Shown: positions 1-9,404 of the stretch, piece after piece
Position numbering within the stretch: the first letter of the stretch is position 1
How the letters are laid out: each line of letters begins with the position of its first letter
Source: Thermodesulfovibrio sp. 3907-1M
GTDB lineage: Bacteria > Nitrospirota > Thermodesulfovibrionia > Thermodesulfovibrionales > Thermodesulfovibrionaceae
Assembly (NCBI RefSeq): GCF_040450955.1
Contig: NZ_CP144373.1
Span: 562,001-626,000, forward strand
DNA length: 64,000 bases
Direction: 5' to 3'
Translations under genes and position numbers: made by a program
The notes under the pieces: generated by a model
The model's database searches: none
The model's input: only the letters and a program-made list of their open reading frames with translations
Told to the model about the DNA's origin: nothing

Positions 1-460
1 CAATCCATTGAGCTGTAAGTTCTCCTTTTGTATGCGGGCTTGTGGAAATTATTACTTCCTGAATTTGTCCTGTTTTAACTCTATCTTCAAGCTCTTTTAT
101 TTTCAATTTATCTGGAGTTAATCCATCAACAGGAGATATGTTTCCTCCAAGAACATGATATGTCCCCTTATATCCAGTTTTTTCAAATAAAATTATGTTG
201 CTTGGTTCTTCCACTACACAGATTATTGAATGGTCTCTTTCAGGATTACTACATATGTTGCACTTTTCATTTTCTGTTATGTTAAAGCAGATTGGGCAGT
301 ATTTAGCATTTTTTTTCAGATTTATAATTGCCTGTGCAATCTCAGTAGCTTCGTTTTCCTGCATACTCATTATAAAAAAAGCAAGTCTCTGAGCAGTCTT
401 TCTACCAATTCCTGGAAGTTTGCAGAGATTATCAATGAGTTTTTCTATGGGATTGCTCAT
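1..460 (-). CDS. recR: Recombination protein RecR (3' end outside window)
   Basis: RecR works with RecO and RecF to load RecA on gapped DNA. The visible 153 residues show a helix-hairpin-helix (LCKLPGIGRKTAQRL, about 12-26), a Cys4 zinc site (C55, C58, C67, C70) and the start of the Toprim domain (CVVEEP from about 81). The family is about 200 residues long, so roughly 45 C-terminal residues lie beyond base 1. The ATG overlaps the ybaB stop as ATGA, which implies translational coupling. The order SRP RNA-dnaX-ybaB-recR is the one found in Bacillus and many other bacteria. Confidence 0.95.
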   Translation of the reverse strand, partial: MSNPIEKLIDNLCKLPGIGRKTAQRLAFFIMSMQENEATEIAQAIINLKKNAKYCPICFNITENEKCNICSNPERDHSIICVVEEPSNIILFEKTGYKGTYHVLGGNISPVDGLTPDKLKIKELEDRVKTGQIQEVIISTSPHTKGELTAQWI

Positions 461-801
461 AATTTACCAAAAAGACTGGTTAAATCAGGCATTCCTGGAA
501 GATTAAAAGGCATGGAAACTTTAGCCATCTCAGCCTGTGCAAGCTCATGGGCTCTTTTTAATGCTTCATTCACAGCAGCAAGGATTAAATCTTCAAGCAT
601 TTCTACATCATCAGGATTTACAACCTCTTTATCAATTTTTATTGAAATAATCTCTCCTGCTCCATTTGCTTGAGCAGTAACCATTCCTCCACCTGCTGTT
701 GCTTCAACTGTCATTCTTTTTATTTCTTCTTGTTTTTTCTGAATCTGTTCCTGAATTTTTTGTGCCTGTCTCATTATCTCACCAAACATTTTCTTAGACA
801 T
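457..801 (-). CDS. ybaB: YbaB/EbfC nucleoid-associated protein
   Basis: Small dimeric DNA-binding protein of 114 residues, the normal family length. An N-terminal charged helix (about 5-35, rich in K, Q and E) is followed by a sheet region containing GGGMVTAQANGAGEI and the conserved stretch VVNPDDVEMLEDLILAAVNE. It overlaps the dnaX stop by 8 bp and the recR start by 3 bp, so the three genes are read as one unit. The role is structural DNA binding near the replication and repair genes; its exact function is not settled for the family. Confidence 0.93.
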   Translation of the reverse strand: MSKKMFGEIMRQAQKIQEQIQKKQEEIKRMTVEATAGGGMVTAQANGAGEIISIKIDKEVVNPDDVEMLEDLILAAVNEALKRAHELAQAEMAKVSMPFNLPGMPDLTSLFGKL

Positions 802-2377
802 CTTCTCCTCCTTTTTTGGGTATTATATTAAAAATTCTTCCATCAAAAAGTTGTAGAGTCTTTTTAACAAGAGGATGATTAATTATTTCATCCGTTAAAT
901 TTTCTCTTGACTTCTGCGTACTTAAATCTTTCAGAGTCTTTATAGTTATCTTACCATCAAATCCTGATTCTTTCAACAAATTTTGAATTTCTGTAAGATT
1001 TTCCTTCACAGAGTCAGCATACAGAGAAGCACCACCGTTGTAAATCAACTGGATTTCATCATTTTCAAAATTAACTTTAGCATGCCTAATTTTCATGGCG
1101 AGTAAATGATTCTGAGTTTCAAGTTTTTCAAGAAATTTTTGCCAGATTGCTTCCTTGCTCTGAGATGTTATTTTATGAGAAGTTTCTGCTTCCTCGGGTG
1201 AATGCTTGATAGGTTGAATTAAAGATGTTTGAAGCTTTGTATTTCCCTGAGAAGTGTAAAATTTTTTCACCTCTTTTATGGCTTCATCAATATTTTTGAA
1301 GTGAGACAGAAAGCTGAGCTTAAGGAGGGTTATTTCAAAAATAATTCTCGGAAAAAAGGAGTTTTTTATTGCAAATTCAGAATTAATTAATTCCTTAAGC
1401 AGAAGCACCAGATGTTCTTCAGATGTTTTTTTACTCAGATTTTCAATTAATTCGGACTCTGATTCAGTTATGTATAGTTTGAAATTTTTTGTAATTTTAC
1501 TGATAAGGGTGTTTCTTAAAAATTGGATTAAATCATTAGTCAGCCGCTTGAAATCAGTGCCAGTGCTGTTGAGTTCTTCTACTTTTAAGACAATTTTTTC
1601 TTTATCACCATCAATTAAGGATTCAGTTAGCTCATAAAGTATTTTTATATCAGTTCCACCAATTAATAAATTTACATCCTCCTGCGTTACTTTATCTGTG
1701 AATGAGGTTACCTGGTCAAGCATTGTTAAAGCATCTCTCATACTTCCTTCAGCATTTACGCTTAGTGTGTAGAGTGCTTCTTCTGTGATATCTATGTTTT
1801 CCTTCCTGCAAATAAAATGGAGTCTCTGTTTTATTAAATTAACCGGAATTCTTCTGAATTGAAGATGCTGACATCTGCTTAGAACAGTTAAAGGAATTTT
1901 TCTTGGCTCAGTTGTTGCCAGAACAAATACCACATGTGGAGGTGGTTCTTCCAATGTTTTAAGAAAGGCATTAAAAGCTGATTGGCTGAGCATATGAGCT
2001 TCGTCGATTATGTAAACCTTATAAAATCCTTCTGCTGAAGCATACCTGATATTTTCTCTTAAATCTCTGATATTTTCCACTGAAGTATGAGATGCAGCAT
2101 CTATTTCTATCACACTCATTGCCCTGCCTTCTTTTATAGCAGTGCAGGAGGGACATTCGTCACAGGGTTTGTTTTGAGAATCTGTGCAGTTTAGCGCTTT
2201 AGCAAGAATTCTTGCTGTTGATGTTTTACCAACTCCTTTAGGACCTGAAAAAATATAGGCATGAGAAATTTTGCCTGTTTTTAATGAATTTTCAAGTATC
2301 TTTACAACCACTTCTTGCCCTGTAAGATCAGAGAATTTTTGAGGTCTATATTTCCTTGCCAGTCCAAGATATGCCAT
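794..2377 (-). CDS. dnaX: DNA polymerase III subunit gamma/tau
   Basis: AAA+ clamp-loader ATPase. It shows the RPQKFSDLTGQ N-terminus, Walker A GPKGVGKTST (45-54), a zinc module of C64, C72, C75 and C78, Walker B IIDEAH (123-128), and the sensor stretch LSRCQ. The 527-residue length is intermediate, so a short tau-like C-terminal part is present after about residue 370. The start codon lies 16 bp downstream of the SRP RNA 3' end, and an AAGG just before it may serve as the ribosome site. It is followed by an 8-bp overlap with ybaB. Confidence 0.96.
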   Translation of the reverse strand: MAYLGLARKYRPQKFSDLTGQEVVVKILENSLKTGKISHAYIFSGPKGVGKTSTARILAKALNCTDSQNKPCDECPSCTAIKEGRAMSVIEIDAASHTSVENIRDLRENIRYASAEGFYKVYIIDEAHMLSQSAFNAFLKTLEEPPPHVVFVLATTEPRKIPLTVLSRCQHLQFRRIPVNLIKQRLHFICRKENIDITEEALYTLSVNAEGSMRDALTMLDQVTSFTDKVTQEDVNLLIGGTDIKILYELTESLIDGDKEKIVLKVEELNSTGTDFKRLTNDLIQFLRNTLISKITKNFKLYITESESELIENLSKKTSEEHLVLLLKELINSEFAIKNSFFPRIIFEITLLKLSFLSHFKNIDEAIKEVKKFYTSQGNTKLQTSLIQPIKHSPEEAETSHKITSQSKEAIWQKFLEKLETQNHLLAMKIRHAKVNFENDEIQLIYNGGASLYADSVKENLTEIQNLLKESGFDGKITIKTLKDLSTQKSRENLTDEIINHPLVKKTLQLFDGRIFNIIPKKGGEDV

Positions 2378-2393
2378 TTTTAATCCTTAAAAA

Positions 2394-2491
2394 GGGACCG
2401 ACTTCCTGCGGCACACAGAAAAGAATGTTTACCGTTGCTTCCTTCCGGACCTGGCGGGGTTCACATCTTTCTGTTGCGCAGGGTCGGTCCC
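2394..2491 (-). ncRNA. ffs: Small signal recognition particle RNA (4.5S type)
   Basis: The minus strand carries the diagnostic SRP core CCAGGTCCGGAAGGAAGCA within a long hairpin. Its outer arms are GGGACCGAC and GTCGGTCCC (bases 2491-2483 and 2402-2394), giving a molecule of about 98 nt. A T5 run follows the closing stem and can act as a terminator. The gene sits directly upstream of dnaX, the arrangement seen for scr-dnaX in Bacillus. Unusually, the upstream topA reading frame does not stop before this RNA and ends inside it, at 2429. Confidence 0.93.
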
Positions 2492-4798
2492 AGCCGAGTT
2501 TTCATTTATTTTTATTTTACATTTACAGGCTTTGTTATGGCAAATTAAAAATTCTTCACCCTTTTTGTCTTTCTTTTTCAACATATACGGAAACTTACAT
2601 TCTGGACATTCCACTGCAACTGGTTCAGTGGGAAGTGTGAATTTACATTCTGGATAATTGGAACAAGCCCAAAAACTTGTCCCTTTTTTAGTTTGTTTTT
2701 TTAAAATGTCTCCACCACATTCAGGGCATTTTATCTCAGCAGTGATTGGTTGAGTATATTTACATTGTGGATATCTTGAGCAAGCAATAAATTCTCCTCT
2801 TTTACCATTTCTAATGACAAGTAGAGCTCCGCATTCTGGACAGACTTTGTCTGTAGCTTTGATTTCATTGGCATTGTTATTATTGTTCAATGATTTGGTG
2901 TTTCTACATGCAGGATAACCAGAACATGCTAAAAATGGTAAGCCTTTGCTCCATCTTATAACCATGTCTTTACCACATTTTTCACATTTTACTTCTGTCT
3001 TAATGTCTTTTGGTTTTGTTCTTTTGCCAATTTTTAAAGCTTCTTCAAGGTCTTTTTCAAACTCTCTATAAAATTCTTCAACGACTTTATCCCATTTCAC
3101 TTCATTTAGAGAAATTTTATCAAGATGTTCCTCCATTTTTGCAGTAAAATTATAATCCATAAGATCAGGAAACTTTTCTTCAAGCAGGTCATTTACAACA
3201 AAACCAAGATATGTAGGATAAAGCCTTGTCTTGATTTTTTTTACATAACCTCTTTCCTGAATTGTACTTAGTATTGTGGCATAAGTAGAGGGTCTGCCAA
3301 TGCCTTTTTCTTCAAGAGCTTTAACAAGGGTTGCTTCTGTATATCTTGGTGGAGGCTCTGTCGTATGTTGTTCTGATTCAATTTCAATAAGTTTTAACGG
3401 GGTTTTTTCTTCCAGCAAAGGTAATAAACTGTCCTGTTGAGTTTCTTCATCTTTATAGAGAATGAGAAATCCTGGGAAAACAACAACTGAACCACTTGCT
3501 CTGAAATGTGCAATATTCATTGAAGTTTGAACATTAAACTTTGAATCATCCGAAGACTGTATGGTGTCTTCAATTATGTATGTGGTTTGCTCAATCACTG
3601 CTTCTGCCATCTGACTTGCGAGAAATCTATCCCAGATGAGTTTATACAGGGCATACTGCTCCTTTGTGAGATATTTTTTAACCACTTCAGGTGCTTTATC
3701 AGGATAAGTAGGTCTTATGCATTCATGGGCATCCTGTATTGGAGTAGCTGTTTTTTTTGTTTTTTTGCTTTTATCTGTGCCAACGAATTCTTTACCGAAG
3801 TTTTTTTCAATAATTTTTTTTGCCCATTGTTTTGCTTCCTCGGCAATTCTTACGGAATCAGTTCTCATATATGTAATAAGTCCAACTCTGCTACCTTCTA
3901 TATCAATTCCTTCATATAACTGTTGAGCAATCATCATTGTTTTCTTGGGAGAAAAACCCAGCACTGAAGAAGCCTCAGACTGAAGCGTTGCTGTTCTGAA
4001 AGGTTCAGGCGGATTTTTCTTTTTTCTTTTCTTTTCAACTTTGGTAAGTGTATAGTTTAATTGTTTAAGTTCCTGAAGAATTCTCTTGGCATCCTCTTCT
4101 GCAGTGATCAAAAATTTAGCTTTTTCATCTGTTCTGTCGACAACAAGTTTGCCTTTATATTTATATAAATTTGCCTTCAGTTGTTTTCCGCCATCTTCAA
4201 ATTTACCATGTATGGTCCAGTAATCCTCAGGTTGAAATCTAAGAATCTCCTTTTCTCTCTCAACAACCATTCGTAAAGCAACGGATTGCACTCTTCCAGC
4301 ACTTAATCCTTTCTTAACTTTTTTCCAAAGCATTGGACTCAGATTGTAACCCACAAGTCTGTCAAGAATTCTTCTTGCCTGTTGAGAATATACCTTATTT
4401 AAATCTATCTTTGATGGATTTTCAATTGCTGCTTTTACTGCATTCGGTGTAATTTCATGAAATATGGCTCTATAAACTTTTTCATCAGGTGCTTTTATTT
4501 CTTCTGCAATGTGATAGGCTATGGCTTCTCCTTCTCTATCAGGGTCTGTAGCTATGAAAATTTTTTGAGCTTTTTTCGCAGACTCTCTGAGCTCTTTAAT
4601 CAGCTTTTCTTTACCTGGAATTATAATGTATTCAGGTTGAAATCCTCTTTCAATGTCAATGCCAAGCCTGTCCTCTGGAAGATCTTTAATGTGCCCAATA
4701 GATGCTTTTACCTCAAAGTCTTTTCCAACAATTTTATTAATTGTTTTTGCTTTTGCAGGTGATTCAACAATTATAAGGTTTTTTCCTTTCAGTTCCAT
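2429..4798 (-). CDS. topA: DNA topoisomerase I (type IA)
   Basis: Relaxes negative supercoils through a 5'-phosphotyrosine link. Toprim motifs are VESPAKAKTI (11-20) and DPDREGEAIAYH (85-96), and the catalytic tyrosine is Y310 in GLITYMRTDS. Four C-terminal zinc-ribbon modules of the form CxxC...C(x4-5)C lie between about 635 and 765. The 789-residue length is normal. The last 21 or so residues (from about AGTDPAQQKD) are encoded by the 5' half of the SRP RNA gene and do not resemble a topoisomerase domain. The start overlaps the small gene upstream by 10 bp. Confidence 0.95.
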   Translation of the reverse strand: MELKGKNLIIVESPAKAKTINKIVGKDFEVKASIGHIKDLPEDRLGIDIERGFQPEYIIIPGKEKLIKELRESAKKAQKIFIATDPDREGEAIAYHIAEEIKAPDEKVYRAIFHEITPNAVKAAIENPSKIDLNKVYSQQARRILDRLVGYNLSPMLWKKVKKGLSAGRVQSVALRMVVEREKEILRFQPEDYWTIHGKFEDGGKQLKANLYKYKGKLVVDRTDEKAKFLITAEEDAKRILQELKQLNYTLTKVEKKRKKKNPPEPFRTATLQSEASSVLGFSPKKTMMIAQQLYEGIDIEGSRVGLITYMRTDSVRIAEEAKQWAKKIIEKNFGKEFVGTDKSKKTKKTATPIQDAHECIRPTYPDKAPEVVKKYLTKEQYALYKLIWDRFLASQMAEAVIEQTTYIIEDTIQSSDDSKFNVQTSMNIAHFRASGSVVVFPGFLILYKDEETQQDSLLPLLEEKTPLKLIEIESEQHTTEPPPRYTEATLVKALEEKGIGRPSTYATILSTIQERGYVKKIKTRLYPTYLGFVVNDLLEEKFPDLMDYNFTAKMEEHLDKISLNEVKWDKVVEEFYREFEKDLEEALKIGKRTKPKDIKTEVKCEKCGKDMVIRWSKGLPFLACSGYPACRNTKSLNNNNNANEIKATDKVCPECGALLVIRNGKRGEFIACSRYPQCKYTQPITAEIKCPECGGDILKKQTKKGTSFWACSNYPECKFTLPTEPVAVECPECKFPYMLKKKDKKGEEFLICHNKACKCKIKINENSAGTDPAQQKDVNPARSGRKQR
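2514..2543 (-). promoter_or_regulatory. Candidate promoter of the SRP RNA gene, inside topA
   Basis: On the minus strand TTGCCA (2543-2538) is followed after 18 nt by TAAAAT (2519-2514). Transcription would begin about 15-20 nt before the SRP RNA stem. The site lies in the last part of the topA coding sequence, so the RNA need not depend on read-through from topA. Sequence match only. Confidence 0.45.
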
Positions 4799-5064
4799 AC
4801 TATCTGTTTTCCTTTGCTGAAAATAAAGCTGTATATATCATCTTCATGAAGGTCTGTTTCTTTCATTAATAAATAAGCAAGCAAAGCTCTAATCATGTCA
4901 ATTTCTTCACGATCAAGAAGTTCGCTTCCTTCAATAAAATTAAGCTCTTCTTTAATTTGATGTAAATCAATGTCCATAAGAGATAAGTCCTTTAAACTAT
5001 CCTCATTGTAATCATTATCAATAAGCTGTCTTGCAAGAACTCTAAGAAAATCAAGAAGCTTCAT
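4789..5064 (-). CDS. Small acidic protein of unknown function between dprA and topA
   Basis: A 91-residue, helix-rich protein with many Glu, Asp and Leu (for example LSLMDIDLHQIKEELNF). No signal peptide or membrane segment is visible. It starts 1 nt below the dprA stop and overlaps topA by 10 bp, so it is clearly a member of this operon. In proteobacteria the place between dprA and topA is held by smg (DUF494, about 155 residues); this protein is shorter and I cannot show that it is homologous. Real gene by position; function not recognised. Confidence 0.75.
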   Translation of the reverse strand: MKLLDFLRVLARQLIDNDYNEDSLKDLSLMDIDLHQIKEELNFIEGSELLDREEIDMIRALLAYLLMKETDLHEDDIYSFIFSKGKQIVWN

Positions 5065-6153
5065 CTAAATCCTCCTGATATATTTACCTTCTGTTTTGTT
5101 TATTAATCCATTTATTTCAAATTTGAGAAGTATTTCAAGAACTTTTGATACATTTATACCTGTTCTTAAAACAATCTCATCAGCTGTCAATGGTTCATCC
5201 AATATATCAAATATAGCTCTTTCTTCATTGTCTAATTCAACTGTTTCAGTTTTATTTTGCTTTTTTAATGATGGAATAAATTGCATGATTTCTTCAAGTA
5301 TGTCTTCAATTTTTGTAACAAGTTTTGCGCCTTTTTGTATTAAATAATTTGTGCCTTCGGAATTTTTTGATGTAATGTTTCCCGGAACAGCAAAAACCTC
5401 TCTTCCTTGTTCCAAAGCGAAAGATGCAGTTATCAAAGCACCAGAGTTTATTGTAGCTTCTGTAACAACTGTGCCAATGGATATTCCACTTATTATTCTG
5501 TTTCTTTTTGGAAAGTTCTCCTTTTTCGGTCCTTCCTCTGGATAAAATTCACTCAAAATCGCACCATTTTGCATAATTTTCTCTGCCAGTGTTCTATTCT
5601 CCGGTGGATAGATATATAAAACTCCGCTTCCCAGAACAGCAATGGTTCTACCACCCTGAGAAAGAGCTGATTTGTGAGCAACTGAATCAATTCCTCTTGC
5701 AAGTCCGCTTACAATGGTGATGCCATATAAGGCAGCCTCAGATGATAATTGTTCTGTTACTCTCCTGCCATATTCACTCAATTTTCTTGAACCCACAATT
5801 GCCAATCCAGTTTGATCTTCAGGTTTTATCTCTCCTTTGCAGAATAAAACCACAGGTGGATCATAGATTTCCTTTAAAAGTCCTGGATATTGGGCATCAT
5901 TAAATGAGTAAACTTTTATTTCTCTTTTTTCGCAGAGTTTCATTATTCTGTCTATCTCATTCCAGTTGTTAAATTCTTTTATTCTTTTAGCTCTTTCTAT
6001 ACCTATTCCTTCAACTTCTGCAAGTTCTTCAATGCTTGAACTAAAAATCTTTTTTGCAGAGTTAAATTTTATAAGAAGCCTTTTTACAAGAACAGGTCCC
6101 AAATCTTTTATTTCATTTAAAGCAAGACAGAATCTTGTTTCTTCACTAAACAT
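5065..6153 (-). CDS. dprA: DNA processing protein DprA (Smf)
   Basis: Loads RecA on incoming single-stranded DNA in transformation. An N-terminal helix-hairpin-helix/SAM-like region (about 1-65) precedes the Rossmann core with [27 protein letters not shown] and AVLGSGV. The C-terminal winged-helix domain (about 305-362) is present, giving a full-length protein of 362 residues. It overlaps argG upstream by 8 bp. Presence of DprA alone does not prove that the organism is competent; no com genes lie in this window. Confidence 0.95.
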   Translation of the reverse strand: MFSEETRFCLALNEIKDLGPVLVKRLLIKFNSAKKIFSSSIEELAEVEGIGIERAKRIKEFNNWNEIDRIMKLCEKREIKVYSFNDAQYPGLLKEIYDPPVVLFCKGEIKPEDQTGLAIVGSRKLSEYGRRVTEQLSSEAALYGITIVSGLARGIDSVAHKSALSQGGRTIAVLGSGVLYIYPPENRTLAEKIMQNGAILSEFYPEEGPKKENFPKRNRIISGISIGTVVTEATINSGALITASFALEQGREVFAVPGNITSKNSEGTNYLIQKGAKLVTKIEDILEEIMQFIPSLKKQNKTETVELDNEERAIFDILDEPLTADEIVLRTGINVSKVLEILLKFEINGLINKTEGKYIRRI

Positions 6154-7327
6154 TTTTTAACATTCTTAATCTCAGTGCATTAATTTTTATAAATCCTTCA
6201 GCATCTTTTTGGTTGTAGACCTGGTCTTTTTCAAAAGTTGCCAGTTCCTTGCTATAAAGACAGTAGGGTGATTTTCTTCCAGCAACAATACAATTACCTT
6301 TGTAGAGCTTGAGTCTCACTGTACCTGCGACATTTTTCTGTGTTTCATCAATCAATTTTTGCAAAGCCAATCTTTCAGGTGAAAACCAGTATCCGTAATA
6401 GATAAGCTCTGCATATCTTGGAATGAGACTATCCCTCAGATGCATCAATTCTCTGTCCATTGTTATTGATTCAATTGCTTTATGGGCAATGTGCAAAACT
6501 GTTCCAGCAGGAGTTTCATAGACTCCTCTTGACTTGATTCCCACATAGCGGTTTTCAACAATATCCACTCTTCCAATTCCATTTTCTCCAGCAATTTTAT
6601 TGAGTTTCTGAAATAGCTCTGCACCTGACAGTCTTTCACCATTTAATGCAACAGGATTGCCTTCTTCATAGTCTATTTCAATGTAAACTGGTTTATCAGG
6701 AGCTTTTTCAGGTGGGACTACCATGGAATACATATCTTCTGGCGGCTCTCTCCAGGGATCTTCAAGTATTCCTCCCTCATAACTGATGTGAAAAAGATTT
6801 TTATCAATACTGTAAGGTTTCTCCTTTGTAGCCTGAACAGGAATGTTGTGCTCTTTGGCATATTCAATAAGACAACTACGGGAGTCAAACTTCCATTCAC
6901 GCCATGGCGCAATTACTTTTATGTCAGGTTTGAGAGCATAATATGTTAATTCAAATCTTACCTGATCATTTCCCTTACCTGTAGCTCCGTGGGCTACTGC
7001 TTCTGCCTTTTCTTTTATAGCAATTTCAATCTGTTTTTTTGCTATAAGAGGTCTTGCAATAGATGTTCCCATAAGATAACCTGTTTCATATACTGCATTT
7101 GCTCTTAACATGGGAAATATGTATTCTTTTACGAATTCTTCTTTTAAATCTTCAATGTAAACATTTGATGCACCTGTTTTTAATGCTTTTTCAGCAATTT
7201 CATCAAAGTTTTCTTCCTGTCCAATGTCAGCGCAAAAAGCAACAACTTGAGCATTGTAATTTTCTTTTAACCACTTAATAGCAACTGAAGTGTCGAGTCC
7301 TCCTGAATATGCAAGAATAATTTTCAT
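6146..7327 (-). CDS. argG: Argininosuccinate synthase
   Basis: Joins citrulline and aspartate with ATP in arginine synthesis. The PP-loop AYSGGLDTS (6-14) and the stretch [13 protein letters not shown] are characteristic, and the length of 393 residues is typical. The start is well placed behind an AAGGAGGA ribosome site. It lies between tsaD and dprA in the long minus-strand run with no other arginine gene close by, though a short ArgA-like acetyltransferase is encoded at 24.1 kb. Confidence 0.97.
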   Translation of the reverse strand: MKIILAYSGGLDTSVAIKWLKENYNAQVVAFCADIGQEENFDEIAEKALKTGASNVYIEDLKEEFVKEYIFPMLRANAVYETGYLMGTSIARPLIAKKQIEIAIKEKAEAVAHGATGKGNDQVRFELTYYALKPDIKVIAPWREWKFDSRSCLIEYAKEHNIPVQATKEKPYSIDKNLFHISYEGGILEDPWREPPEDMYSMVVPPEKAPDKPVYIEIDYEEGNPVALNGERLSGAELFQKLNKIAGENGIGRVDIVENRYVGIKSRGVYETPAGTVLHIAHKAIESITMDRELMHLRDSLIPRYAELIYYGYWFSPERLALQKLIDETQKNVAGTVRLKLYKGNCIVAGRKSPYCLYSKELATFEKDQVYNQKDAEGFIKINALRLRMLKNV

Positions 7328-7349
7328 TATTTGTCCTCCTTCTTAATTA

Positions 7350-8342
7350 TTATAATGGTAAATAAGCTCTTGCATTAAGATAAAGATCAGATTTTTCACC
7401 CCTGAGAAATCTATGGTATCCTGAAACAGCTATCATTGCAGCATTATCTGTGCAAAGGGATTTTGAAGGAAGATAAATCTCCAGTTCTCCTATCATCTCG
7501 GCTCTCTTTCTTAATTCACTGTTTGCAGCCACTCCGCCTGTTATAACAACCCTTTTTAATTTTTCCATAGATGCTGCCCATTTTATTTTCTCAATCAAAA
7601 CATCAACCACTGAGCACTGAAAGGCTGCTGAGATATCCTTCTTTATTTCATCGGGAATGTCTTCTTCATATCCAAGATTTTTTAAAAGAACCTTAACTGC
7701 AGTTTTTAATCCACTGAAGCTAAAATCCAGACTTCCATGTAAATAAGGTCTTGGAAGATTGAATTTTTCAGCATTTCCTTGCTTTGCCAGTGAATCAATT
7801 ACGGGACCGCCCGGATATCCAAGTCCAAGCATTTTTGCTACTTTGTCATATGCTTCTCCAGCAGCATCATCTCTGGTTCTTCCAAGTTCTTTATATTTTC
7901 CAAAATCCTCCACTCTGTAAAGACTTGTATGTCCTCCTGAAACTATAAGAGTAAGGAAAGGGAATTCTGGAAACTCCTCTTCCAGAAAAATTGCCTGAAT
8001 ATGTCCTTCAAGATGATTTACTCCAATAATAGGTTTTCCTGAAGAATAACTTAAGGCTTTTGCAAAACAAAGCCCAACTAAGAGTGAGCCAATTAAGCCT
8101 GGACCATTACAAACGCTTATTAGTTCAATATCCTTTAATGTTACTCCAGCTTCATTAATAGCCTTTTCACCAACTTCCCATATCCATTCAATGTGTTTAC
8201 GAGAAGCTATTTCAGGCACAATACCACCGTATTTGCTGTGAAACTTAATCTGAGATGACACAATATTGCTTAAAATTTTTCTGTTCTCTAAAATCGCCAC
8301 TGATGTGTCATCGCATGATGTATCAATTCCAAGTACAATCAT
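7350..8342 (-). CDS. tsaD: tRNA N6-threonylcarbamoyladenosine synthase subunit TsaD
   Basis: Transfers the threonylcarbamoyl group to A37 of ANN-decoding tRNAs, working with TsaB and TsaE (neither in the window). Diagnostic motifs are GIDTSCDDTSVA at the N-terminus, the metal-binding NHLEGHI, SGGHTSLY, and GGVAANSELR near the C-terminus. At 330 residues it is full length. It begins 3 nt after the ccsA stop, so it is co-transcribed with the cytochrome c assembly genes. The MtaB enzyme at 18.7 kb would further modify the t6A that it makes. Confidence 0.96.
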   Translation of the reverse strand: MIVLGIDTSCDDTSVAILENRKILSNIVSSQIKFHSKYGGIVPEIASRKHIEWIWEVGEKAINEAGVTLKDIELISVCNGPGLIGSLLVGLCFAKALSYSSGKPIIGVNHLEGHIQAIFLEEEFPEFPFLTLIVSGGHTSLYRVEDFGKYKELGRTRDDAAGEAYDKVAKMLGLGYPGGPVIDSLAKQGNAEKFNLPRPYLHGSLDFSFSGLKTAVKVLLKNLGYEEDIPDEIKKDISAAFQCSVVDVLIEKIKWAASMEKLKRVVITGGVAANSELRKRAEMIGELEIYLPSKSLCTDNAAMIAVSGYHRFLRGEKSDLYLNARAYLPL

Positions 8343-8345
8343 GAA

Positions 8346-9404
8346 TTACATACTTCCGTATGAGTGTAGTCCGCTTAAGAATAAATTTACTCCAAGATAT
8401 GTAAAAATTGTTATAAGAAAGCCAATTACAGCTATCATTGAAGTTTTTGTGCCTTTCCATCCTCTGATAAACTTTGCATGAAGATAAAAAGCATAAACAA
8501 ACCATGTTATCAATGACCATGTTTCCTTTGGATCCCATCCCCAGTACCTTCCCCATGCCTGATCAGCCCATATGGCACCAAAAACCAAGCCTCCAATAGT
8601 AAATATGGGGAAACCAAAAGCTATTCCCTTATATGTCATATCTTCAAGAAATCCTGAAGTAATTTTTAAACTTTGAACTATTTTTTTCATGTGGTCACCA
8701 AATCTCCAGAAAAGAAAAATAATTGTTATTAATGCTATCCAACAAAAAATAGATATTATAATCGAAGAATTTCCCAGGGTTGAATGAAAGATTTTTATTG
8801 ATTTTGGGTTTGATGCCGAGAAAGCATCAAATATTAATGATATAAACATAAAAACCATAAAGCCCAAAATTGATGTAGAAAAGATGTATTTGAAAGATTT
8901 TTTACTTTCTGTCTCCACTATAACATGAAGAAGCGCAGTTATAAAGCTTATTCCAAAAGCAGCATAGGCAATAAAACTTAGCGTAACGTGTGCCAGCAAC
9001 CAGTTGCTTTTCAGAGCTGGAACAAGAGGCTGAACTTCTTTAGTTATTCCAAGAACATCAGTAAGTCCAATTGTTATACCTGCAATAACGGAAACAAAAA
9101 CTCCAAAGCTTTTATTTTTATATTTCCATTCAATAAAAAGATAACCTGATACTATACACAAAACAAAAAAAACCAGACTTTCGTATAAATTAGTAATTGG
9201 AATACTTCTCATAACTGAATGATTTATCGCATACATTTCTTTAAATCTCTGGATAAATCCATAAATGTGAATCAGTGCACCTGTAGAAAGTATTCCTGTT
9301 GCAGCAAACCCGATTTTTTTATTTTTTGTGAGTATGTAAACAATATAAACTGGCATTACAAGAATGTAAAGAATTCCTGCAATAGATATAATCTGATAGC
9401 TCAT
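8346..9404 (-). CDS. ccsA: Cytochrome c biogenesis protein CcsA (ResC type)
   Basis: Membrane haem handler of System II cytochrome c maturation. The protein has about eight hydrophobic segments and the tryptophan-rich WWD signature WGRYWGWDPKETW (about 292-304). Flanking histidines that could ligate haem occur in HVTLSFIAY and HSTLGN. The ATG overlaps the resB stop as ATGA, so the two subunits are coupled. This machinery is needed for the haem proteins encoded divergently at 11.3-14.4 kb. Confidence 0.92.
   Translation of the reverse strand: MSYQIISIAGILYILVMPVYIVYILTKNKKIGFAATGILSTGALIHIYGFIQRFKEMYAINHSVMRSIPITNLYESLVFFVLCIVSGYLFIEWKYKNKSFGVFVSVIAGITIGLTDVLGITKEVQPLVPALKSNWLLAHVTLSFIAYAAFGISFITALLHVIVETESKKSFKYIFSTSILGFMVFMFISLIFDAFSASNPKSIKIFHSTLGNSSIIISIFCWIALITIIFLFWRFGDHMKKIVQSLKITSGFLEDMTYKGIAFGFPIFTIGGLVFGAIWADQAWGRYWGWDPKETWSLITWFVYAFYLHAKFIRGWKGTKTSMIAVIGFLITIFTYLGVNLFLSGLHSYGSM

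Noticed and set aside
1426-1432. A7 run in dnaX that could cause a -1 shift to an early stop and a gamma-like product
   Set aside because: The shift would truncate inside domain III at about residue 318, earlier than known gamma products, and no stimulatory hairpin or Shine-Dalgarno is evident.
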